In this document: one piece after another, positions 57,985 to 64,000 of the stretch
How the letters are laid out: each line of letters begins with the position of its first letter
How positions within the stretch are numbered: position 1 is the first letter of the stretch
NCBI RefSeq assembly: GCF_001571245.1
Contig: NZ_BCTK01000005.1
Span: 992,001-1,056,000 of the forward strand
Source: Achromobacter piechaudii NBRC 102461
GTDB taxonomy: Bacteria; Pseudomonadota; Gammaproteobacteria; Burkholderiales; Burkholderiaceae_B
Length of the DNA: 64,000 nucleotides
Direction: 5' to 3'
Notes under the pieces: model-generated
Told to the model about the DNA's origin: nothing
Seen by the model: only the letters and a program-made list of their open reading frames with translations
The model's database searches: none
Translations under genes and position numbers: made by a program

Positions 57985-58122
57985 TATAATGAAAGAAATT
58001 TCGCTCGTACCCAGCAAGAATGCCGTCGGGCTCGCACCAAGACGGTCAGTACGGCTTTTATATTTTTTTTCATCCATTAATTTGGTTCGTCCTAGGGGGA
58101 TCAACACCTAGGAAAGAGAGGC
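57985..58122 (+). promoter_or_regulatory. Promoter and attenuator-like leader of the first terC gene
   Basis: A consensus -10 TATAAT is at 57985-57990 (no clear -35). Its leader of ~125 bases has overlapping hairpins: CCGTC/GACGG, or alternatively GCCGT/ACGGC followed by a U-rich tract (TTTTATATTTTTTTT). A third, TCCTAGG/CCTAGGA, sits just before the Shine-Dalgarno. Mutually exclusive stems with a U-tract look like transcription attenuation. It does not match the yybP-ykoY manganese riboswitch that precedes many terC genes. Confidence 0.45.
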
Positions 58123-58821
58123 ATGGAACTCAGTTCAGCGGCATTCTGGATAGCGCTGCTCCAGATCATTTGGGTCAACATTCTGCTATCGGGCGACAAC
58201 GCCGTGGTTATTGCGCTGGCGGCGCGCTCGCTGCCTCCGGCGCAGCAAAAGAAAGCGATCACGATCGGCTCTGCCGCCGCGATCATCATGCGTATCGTGC
58301 TGACGCTGGTTGCGGCCAAGTTGCTGCTGCTGCCGTGGCTCAAGCTGATCGGCGCGTTGCTGCTTGTCTACATCGGCGTCACGCTGCTGATGCCGGAAGG
58401 CGAAGAAGATGGCGCGGGCAAGACGCAAGGCAATTTGCTGACCGCGATTCGCACTATCATGATTGCCGACCTGGTCATGAGCCTGGACAACGTGGTGGCC
58501 GTCGCTGCCGCCGCGATGGGCGACACGACCTTGCTGGTACTTGGCTTGGCCATCAGCATCCCGCTGGTCATTTTTGGCAGCACGCTGCTGTTGAAAGTCA
58601 TCGAGCGCTTCCCCCTCATCGTCTGGGTGGGCGCGGCGTTGCTGGGCTTTATCGCTGGTGAATTGCTGGTGGGTGACCCCGCCTTGCAGGAACCGGTGGC
58701 GCGTCTGGACGCGGCCTTGGGCGTATCCCATCACAGCGTCGAACTGATGACGGGCGCGCTGGGCGCGATGCTGGTGTTGGCAATTGGTAAAGTTTTGCTG
58801 ATGCGCCAGAAAGCTGAATGA
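58123..58821 (+). CDS. TerC family membrane protein (paralogue 1)
   Basis: 232-residue integral membrane protein with the TerC signatures NILLSGDNAVVIALAARS and IADLVMSLDNVVAVAAAA, whose Asp residues lie in membrane helices and are thought to bind a metal (Mn2+ export in characterised YkoY/Alx relatives). Preceded by an attenuator-like leader. A second TerC gene follows after ~110 bp. Confidence 0.92.
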   Translation: MELSSAAFWIALLQIIWVNILLSGDNAVVIALAARSLPPAQQKKAITIGSAAAIIMRIVLTLVAAKLLLLPWLKLIGALLLVYIGVTLLMPEGEEDGAGKTQGNLLTAIRTIMIADLVMSLDNVVAVAAAAMGDTTLLVLGLAISIPLVIFGSTLLLKVIERFPLIVWVGAALLGFIAGELLVGDPALQEPVARLDAALGVSHHSVELMTGALGAMLVLAIGKVLLMRQKAE

Positions 58822-58879
58822 AAGCTGAATTACAATAATTAGCTGTTTGAATACTCCCGCCGCGCAGCGCGTGGCGGGA

Positions 58880-58907
58880 TGGCCGGCTCGGGACCGGCCT
58901 TTCTTTT
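58880..58907 (+). terminator. Terminator between the two terC genes
   Basis: Stem GGCCGG-CTCGGGA-CCGGCC followed by TTTCTTTT. A second hairpin CCCGCC...GGCGGG lies just upstream at about 58856-58878. Confidence 0.8.
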
Positions 58908-58932
58908 CATAAAATGCCTTCGGGGGTTCATA

Positions 58933-59652
58933 GTGCTTGAGTTTTTCCAGACGCTGAGTTGGGCAGCGGTATTCCAGATCATCCTCATCGACATCCTGCT
59001 CGGTGGCGACAACGCGGTGGTCATCGCGCTGGCGTGCCGCAATCTGGCGCCCAAGCAGCGCATGCAGGGCATTCTTTGGGGCACCGCGGGCGCCATCATC
59101 CTGCGCGTTGTACTGATTGCCTTCGCATTGACGCTTCTGTCGATTCCGTTCCTGAAGGTCGTTGGCGGTCTGCTGCTGGTCTGGATCGGCGTCAAGCTCC
59201 TGATCCCCGAAGACGATGCGCATGGCAACGTGAAGGGCGGAACGTCCATCGCGGCCGCCATCAAGACCATCATCATTGCTGACTTCGTGATGAGCCTGGA
59301 CAACGTCATCGCCATCGCCGGCGCGGCCCAGAATGCCCACGCCGACCACCAGATCGGCCTGGTCGCCTTCGGCCTGATCGTCAGCGTGCCAATCATCATC
59401 TGGGGCAGCACCCTGGTTCTGAAGCTGATCGACAAGTATCCGCTGGTCGTGACCTTCGGCGCCGCATTGCTGGGCTGGATCGCCGGCGGCATGCTGATTA
59501 CCGATGTGGTTGTCGAACGTCAATTCGGTGTTCAGCCGACTACGGTTAAAATCGCTGCAGAAATTATTGGCGCCTTGCTCGTTGTTGTCCTTGGACGGTG
59601 GCTGGCAAGCCGCAAAACCGCTTCCAAGGAATCAGCACATGAGTCTGCGTAG
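58933..59652 (+). CDS. TerC family membrane protein (paralogue 2)
   Basis: 239-residue TerC protein with DILLGGDNAVVIALACRN and IADFVMSLDNVIAIAGAA, clearly paralogous to the preceding gene. The start is the GTG at 58933, supported by GGGGG 6 bases upstream. An upstream ATG at 58879 would place the terminator inside the coding sequence and is rejected. A 40-residue gene overlaps its last 14 bases. Confidence 0.9.
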   Translation: MLEFFQTLSWAAVFQIILIDILLGGDNAVVIALACRNLAPKQRMQGILWGTAGAIILRVVLIAFALTLLSIPFLKVVGGLLLVWIGVKLLIPEDDAHGNVKGGTSIAAAIKTIIIADFVMSLDNVIAIAGAAQNAHADHQIGLVAFGLIVSVPIIIWGSTLVLKLIDKYPLVVTFGAALLGWIAGGMLITDVVVERQFGVQPTTVKIAAEIIGALLVVVLGRWLASRKTASKESAHESA

Positions 59653-59761
59653 ATCCGTCGATCCCCAGCAATCCGAATCGGGCCTGAGCCTCCTTCAGGG
59701 CCTTTTCGTGCTGGCCATCCTCGGGGTAGTCGCGACGGTCATCGTCTCCAATTTCGTTTGA
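59639..59761 (+). CDS. 40-residue pilin-helix-like microprotein
   Basis: Tiny protein MSLRRSVDPQQSESG followed by a single hydrophobic helix LSLLQGLFVLAILGVVATVI and VSNFV. The Gly before the helix and the helix itself resemble a type IV pilin N-terminus (G|FTLIE...), but with Gln where pilins have Glu5. AAGGA at 59625-59629 precedes the ATG. Its first 14 bases overlap the end of terC2 in another frame, and it ends nine bases before hemC. It may be a remnant or a stand-alone membrane peptide. Confidence 0.6.
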   Translation: MSLRRSVDPQQSESGLSLLQGLFVLAILGVVATVIVSNFV

Positions 59762-59770
59762 TGACCGCAC

Positions 59771-60718
59771 GTGTCTCTTCCGCAACGCCTGGTCATCGCG
59801 ACCCGCGCCAGCCGGCTTGCCCTGTGGCAAGCCGAGCATGTGCGCGACCGGCTGCGCACGCTGTACCCAGCGTGCGCGGTTGAGCTTCTTACCCTGACAA
59901 CCCGAGGCGATCAGATCCTCGACCGCACCTTGTCCAAGGTCGGTGGCAAAGGCCTGTTCGTCAAGGAACTCGAAAACGCGTTGCTCGACGGGCGCGCCGA
60001 TCTTGCCGTGCATTCCTTGAAGGACGTGCCGGTGGATCTGCAAGCTCCGTTCGAGCTGTGCGCCATCCTCGATCGCGCGGACCCGCGCGATGCCTTCGTC
60101 TCCAATCGCTACGCCAGCCTGGCTGATCTGCCAGCGGGCGCGGTCGTGGGTACGTCCAGCCTGCGCCGCGAATCCCAGATTCGCGCGCGCTTTCCGACGC
60201 TTGTGGTCAAGCCGCTGCGCGGCAATCTGGACACGCGTCTGGGCAAGCTGGACAAGGGCGAATACGACGCGATCGTGCTTGCCGCGGCCGGCCTGCAGCG
60301 CCTGGGCCTGGAGTCGCGCATCCGTAGCCTGCTGGATCCGGCCGATAGCCTGCCGGCCGCCGGGCAGGGCGCGCTGGGCATCGAAATCCGTAACGACCGC
60401 GACGACATGCGCGCATGGCTGGCGCCGCTGATCAGCGCGGCAACCACCTCGTGCGTCCAAGCCGAACGCGCGGTGTCGCGCAAGCTGGGCGGCTCCTGTC
60501 AGGTGCCCCTGGCGGCATTTGCCGAAATCTCGGGCGATACGCTGTCATTGCGTGCTTTGGTGGCCTCGCCGGACGGCGTGCGCATGGTTCACACCCGCCG
60601 CAGCGGGCCGGTGGCCGATGCGCAGGCGCTGGGTGAAGCCGCCGCGCAAGAGCTGCTGGATGCCGGCGCTGCCGCCATCCTCCAGGAACTGCTGCAAGCC
60701 GACCCTCGGCCGGACTGA
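59771..60718 (+). CDS. hemC: Porphobilinogen deaminase (hydroxymethylbilane synthase)
   Basis: Joins four porphobilinogens into hydroxymethylbilane. 315 residues from a GTG at 59771, with [16 protein letters not shown], the cofactor-binding Cys in [13 protein letters not shown], and KDVPVDL segments. Its stop (60716-60718) overlaps the hemD start by one base. First gene of the hemC-hemD-hemX-hemY cluster. Confidence 0.97.
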   Translation: MSLPQRLVIATRASRLALWQAEHVRDRLRTLYPACAVELLTLTTRGDQILDRTLSKVGGKGLFVKELENALLDGRADLAVHSLKDVPVDLQAPFELCAILDRADPRDAFVSNRYASLADLPAGAVVGTSSLRRESQIRARFPTLVVKPLRGNLDTRLGKLDKGEYDAIVLAAAGLQRLGLESRIRSLLDPADSLPAAGQGALGIEIRNDRDDMRAWLAPLISAATTSCVQAERAVSRKLGGSCQVPLAAFAEISGDTLSLRALVASPDGVRMVHTRRSGPVADAQALGEAAAQELLDAGAAAILQELLQADPRPD

Positions 60719-61518
60719 TGTCCAGCCCCGCCCAAGTCGCCGTGCTGACGCGGCCCGAGGGCCGCAACGAGGCGTTGGCCGGGCGTCTGGCCGACGCCGG
60801 CTGGGCCGCCCGAATCCTGCCCGCGCTGGAAATCCACTCGCTTGATGTCCCGGCCGCGCAGTTGCCGCGTCCGGCCGACTTCGACATGGTCGTGTTCGTC
60901 AGCGGCAACGCGGCCAAGCAGTACCTGGGGCAATTGGCGGCCGCGCACGGTGCGGCCCCCTGGCCCGACGGCGTGATCGCCGCCACGGTCGGTCCGGCCA
61001 GCGCGCAAGCGCTGCGCGTTCTCGCCGCCTTTGGCGCGAATACAACAGTTCTGCACCCTGGTGACGATGCCCCCAGCCACGATTCCGAGGCCCTGTGGGC
61101 CGTGCTTGGCCGCCTGCCGGCCTTGCCGGGCCGCGTGCTGTTGGTGCGCGGCACGCAGGGCAGGGATTGGCTGGGCGACCAGTTGCAAGCCCACGGCGTG
61201 GCCGTGACGCGTCACGCGGCGTATCTGCGGCGTCCCGCTGTGTGGGATGCCGAGGCGCTGGAGGCCCTGCGGGGTTGGGCGGATGCGGGCATATTCGCGA
61301 CCTGGCTGATCACCAGTGGCGAAGGCGCGGATGCCGTGCGCGCGAATCTGGAGGATGCGGGCCTGGCATCGTGGTGGCGGCAATGCCGCTTCGTGCTGAC
61401 GCATCCGTCGCTGGCGCGGCGCGTGCCGCCGGCCTGCGATGGCGCCAGCGCGCCGGCAATGGTAAAAATCTGCTTGCCCAACGACGAGTCGATATTCCAG
61501 GCTTTTGTTGCTGCTTGA
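60718..61518 (+). CDS. hemD: Uroporphyrinogen-III synthase
   Basis: Closes hydroxymethylbilane to uroporphyrinogen III with ring D inversion. 266 residues; the family is weakly conserved, but VAVLTRPEGRNEALAGRL, VFVSGNAAK and the order hemC-hemD-hemX-hemY make the call firm. It overlaps the hemC stop by one base. Confidence 0.93.
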   Translation: MSSPAQVAVLTRPEGRNEALAGRLADAGWAARILPALEIHSLDVPAAQLPRPADFDMVVFVSGNAAKQYLGQLAAAHGAAPWPDGVIAATVGPASAQALRVLAAFGANTTVLHPGDDAPSHDSEALWAVLGRLPALPGRVLLVRGTQGRDWLGDQLQAHGVAVTRHAAYLRRPAVWDAEALEALRGWADAGIFATWLITSGEGADAVRANLEDAGLASWWRQCRFVLTHPSLARRVPPACDGASAPAMVKICLPNDESIFQAFVAA

Positions 61519-61555
61519 TTCGTTGCATCGGACTGACACCGAATACAATCGCGTC

Positions 61556-62749
61556 ATGACAGACAAGACTCCCGCTACCGATCCGGTCGTTCACACGGCC
61601 GCCCCGGGCGCAAGCGCGCCCGCATCGGCCCCGGCCGATCCCGTCAAGGCCCGTCCGGCCAAACGCGGCAGTGGCCCACTGGTCACCGCCCTGATAATCG
61701 TCATCCTGCTGGCTGTAGGCCTGGGTTATGCGCTGTGGAAGCAGCGCACCCAGTTCGTGTCGGCAGGGCGCGAGGTCGCTTCGCGCATCGACACGCTGAC
61801 CGCCGACGTGGCGCAGGCTCGCAAGGACACGCGCGAAGCGCTGGCGCTGGCACAGGCTCAAGCCGGCCGTGTCGGCGAACTTGAAGACACCGTCCGCGAA
61901 ACGCAAAGCCAATACAACGCCCTGCAACAGGCCTGGCAGAACTTCAACGACAGCGCCAGCGACGAACTGCTGGCCAACGACATCGAACGCCTGCTGACCA
62001 TCGGCAACCAGCAACTGCGCCTGGCCGGCAACGTGTCCAACGCCATCGTCGCGCTGGAAACCGCGCAGGCACGTCTGGCGCGAGCCGACCGTCCGCGCTT
62101 TGCCAGCCTGCAACAAGCCATCAACGGCGACCTGGATCGCCTGCGTGCCGTTTCCACCGTCGACATCCCCGCTCAATCCGCCCGCATCGAACGCCTGGTT
62201 GCGTTGGTGGGCAGGGCGCCGCTGCTGGTGCCGGACTCCGCCGCGCCGGGCATGGTCGCCGCTGGCGAAACCCAGCCCGCCGCTGCCCCCGCGCCGGCCG
62301 TGGATCCGCAGGCCGGCTTGCCCGCCGACGCGCCGTGGTGGCAGCGTTGGCGCGCCGAAGTCGTGTCGTGGCCCGGCCGCGCCGGGTCGGCCCTGGCGCA
62401 CGAGCTTGGTGGCTTGATCACCATCCAGCGCGTGGATGAACCCGCCGCGTTGCTGCTGTCCCCCGAGCAAGCCGATCAGGTTCGCGCCACGCTGCGCCAG
62501 CGTCTGCTGACGGTCCAGTTGGCCATGCTGATGCGTCAGCCCGCCATCTGGAAGAGCGAGCTCGACAACGTCGGCGTCACCTTGTCCAAATACTTCGACA
62601 CCCGCTCGCCCGATACCGTCGCCGCGCAAACGCTGGCGCGCGAATTGGCCCAGACGGACATCGCCGTGCGCATGCCGGACGTGGCCGACAGCCTGAACGC
62701 CGTGGCCGCCTTGCGCGCCGCGGGTTTCAAGACTAGCGGGCAGGATTGA
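61556..62749 (+). CDS. hemX: HemX-like uroporphyrinogen-III C-methyltransferase-domain protein
   Basis: 397-residue inner-membrane protein with a Pro/Ala-rich cytoplasmic N-terminus, one TM helix (~40-60), a long coiled-coil region (VASRIDTLTADVAQARKDTR and following) and a C-terminal helical domain. Typical HemX has no proven catalytic role in haem synthesis. It lies between hemD and hemY, as in most proteobacteria. The ATG at 61556 is preferred. Confidence 0.93.
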   Translation: MTDKTPATDPVVHTAAPGASAPASAPADPVKARPAKRGSGPLVTALIIVILLAVGLGYALWKQRTQFVSAGREVASRIDTLTADVAQARKDTREALALAQAQAGRVGELEDTVRETQSQYNALQQAWQNFNDSASDELLANDIERLLTIGNQQLRLAGNVSNAIVALETAQARLARADRPRFASLQQAINGDLDRLRAVSTVDIPAQSARIERLVALVGRAPLLVPDSAAPGMVAAGETQPAAAPAPAVDPQAGLPADAPWWQRWRAEVVSWPGRAGSALAHELGGLITIQRVDEPAALLLSPEQADQVRATLRQRLLTVQLAMLMRQPAIWKSELDNVGVTLSKYFDTRSPDTVAAQTLARELAQTDIAVRMPDVADSLNAVAALRAAGFKTSGQD

Positions 62750-62754
62750 GCCTT

Positions 62755-64000
62755 ATGCGTACCTGGTTCTGGACACTGCTGCTCGCCGTTGTCGCCGTCG
62801 CCCTGGCGGTGGTGCTGCGCTCGCATTCCGGCAACGTGCTGTTGCTGGTTTGGCCGTGGCGCATCGGGATGTCGCTGACGTTGGCTGTGCTGCTGATCGT
62901 GGCCACGTTCATCATGCTTTACGTCGGTTTGCGCCTGCTGGCGTGGCTGCTTGCGATTCCGGACCGCGTCCGCGTGTGGCGCGGCAAGCGCGCCCAGGCT
63001 CGCGATCACGAATTGCTGGAACGCGGCTGGATCGGCCTGCTCGAGGGCCGCTACGCCGTCGCCGAAAAAGATCTGACCAAGCTGCTCGATCAAACCAAGG
63101 TCCAGACGCGCCGCGTGCTGGCTGCGTTGTCGGCAGCTCGCGCCGCGCACGGCCTGGGTGAATTCGATCGTCGCGACCGTCTGCTTGCCACCGCGCAAGA
63201 ACAGGCGGGCACCGACCCCGGCCTGGTGGAAGCCACGGCGACGGTGTCGGCCGACATGCTGCTGGATCAGGGCCGCGCCGAGCGCGCGCTGGCCGTGCTG
63301 GCGCCCCTGGCCGATGGCGGCGCACGCCATCTGCACACGATGCGCCTGCTGCTGCGCGCGCACACCGCCCTGCATCACGACGAACAGGTTTTCACGCTTG
63401 CGCGGGGGCTGGTGCGGCGTAATGCGCTGCCTCGTTCCGAAGCCGACGTGCTGATCGACGCATCCGGCGCGGCGCGTTTGCGCGCGGCGGCGCACAGCGA
63501 TGCCTGGCGCGCCATCTGGAAGGACTTGAAGGCCGAAGAACGGCTGCTGCCTGATGTCGCGCTGGCGGGCGCGGCCGCTTTCGAGGCCGCCGGCGAGGCC
63601 AACGAAGCCGCGCGCGTGCTGGAAGCGGCCATCGCGGTGAAGTTCAACCCGGCGCTGGTGGCGGCCTACGCCCGCTGCGATGCCGAACAGGTGTCGCGCC
63701 GTCTGTCCAAGGCCGAGACCTGGTTGCAGCAACGCCCGACCGATCCCGACCTGCTTACCGCCTTGGGCATGCTCTGCCTGAACGGCCAGCTCTGGGGGCA
63801 GGCCGAGCGCTATCTGCTGCGCAGCCTGAGCCGCCGCAGCGATGCGCAGACGCACGCTTTGCTGGGCAGCCTGTATGACCGCCTGAACCGGCCCGCCGAC
63901 GCGGTGCGCCACTGGCGCCTGGCAACGGCGGCGAGCATGGCGTTGCCGGTGCTGGCGGCTGACGCTGCCTTGCCCGCCGCCGACACCGGTTCGGACCCGT
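62755..64000 (+). CDS. hemY: HemY-like TPR protein (partial, runs off the end)
   Basis: Begins MRTWFWTLLLAVVAVALAV five bases after the hemX stop. Two N-terminal TM helices are followed by a TPR-type helical repeat domain (LLERGWIGLLEGRYAVAEKD and on). HemY of this type (Pfam HemY_N) has an uncertain role near haem synthesis and envelope assembly; it is not the Bacillus oxidase of the same name. The frame stays open to the last base of the window, so the C-terminus is missing. Confidence 0.92.
   Translation, partial: MRTWFWTLLLAVVAVALAVVLRSHSGNVLLLVWPWRIGMSLTLAVLLIVATFIMLYVGLRLLAWLLAIPDRVRVWRGKRAQARDHELLERGWIGLLEGRYAVAEKDLTKLLDQTKVQTRRVLAALSAARAAHGLGEFDRRDRLLATAQEQAGTDPGLVEATATVSADMLLDQGRAERALAVLAPLADGGARHLHTMRLLLRAHTALHHDEQVFTLARGLVRRNALPRSEADVLIDASGAARLRAAAHSDAWRAIWKDLKAEERLLPDVALAGAAAFEAAGEANEAARVLEAAIAVKFNPALVAAYARCDAEQVSRRLSKAETWLQQRPTDPDLLTALGMLCLNGQLWGQAERYLLRSLSRRSDAQTHALLGSLYDRLNRPADAVRHWRLATAASMALPVLAADAALPAADTGSDP

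Noticed and set aside
57934..58122. yybP-ykoY manganese riboswitch before terC
   Set aside because: I could not find its conserved core; the hairpins present do not match, so only an attenuator-like leader is reported.

Overview
The window is 64 kb of high-GC chromosome from a betaproteobacterium of the Alcaligenaceae; the gene content and order look like Achromobacter or a close Bordetella relative. This assignment rests on the family-level look of the proteins (Bug/TctC solute-binding protein, rpsF-priB-rpsR-rplI, recA-recX, hemC-hemD-hemX-hemY) and on the base composition. No database search was possible. Nearly all of the sequence is chromosomal-core in style. There is no prophage, insertion sequence, CRISPR array or rRNA operon. 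One tRNA gene (initiator Met) is present.

Layout. 1-2.8 kb: HtpX protease, an EamA/DMT permease and a mercaptopyruvate sulfurtransferase. 2.86-11.8 kb: a 2-aminoethylphosphonate (AEP) utilisation locus. It has a PhnZ-like HD-domain protein, a LysR regulator, an ABC transporter (ATPase, fused double permease, binding protein), phosphonoacetaldehyde hydrolase PhnX and a FAD amine oxidase, followed convergently by a Rieske oxygenase whose upstream region carries a degenerate 11-13 bp tandem array. No PhnW transaminase is present, so the FAD enzyme probably feeds phosphonoacetaldehyde to PhnX. 12.2-15.4 kb: acyltransferase 3, Bug protein and a divergent IclR regulator with a clear palindromic operator. 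15.5-24.7 kb: isoprenoid genes (xseB-ispA-dxs), folE2, a DUF817 membrane protein, the ribosomal S6/PriB/S18/L9 operon, a WaaP-like kinase and dnaB.

24.8-36.3 kb: a BASS transporter, pdxA coupled to a lipoprotein gene, an Lrp/AsnC regulator, several small unknown proteins, DedA with a MocR regulator, tRNA-fMet, a flavoprotein, a possible Nif11-like protein pair, and entericidin and other lipoproteins. Two copies of a ~100 bp intergenic repeat carrying paired DnaA-box-like sequences lie here. 36.4-47.4 kb: pyrB with an extra N-terminal HTH-like domain, a globin-coupled diguanylate cyclase, rdgC, a DUF3185 protein, a likely minus-strand sRNA, an MHS-family transporter, a TctD/TctE-type two-component system, and recA-recX with an SOS box.

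47.4-64 kb: metR-metE, a 1320-residue Pls/PosA-type single-module NRPS predicted to polymerise an amino acid, a DUF2889 protein, sucC-sucD, two TerC paralogues (the first behind an attenuator-like leader), a 40-residue pilin-helix-like microprotein, and the haem cluster hemC-hemD-hemX-hemY (hemY runs off the end).

The most interesting items are the Pls-like synthetase, the PhnW-less phosphonate locus with its PhnZ-like and Rieske oxygenases, the repeat array upstream of the Rieske gene, the dispersed DnaA-box repeat, the minus-strand sRNA candidate and the Nif11-like pair.
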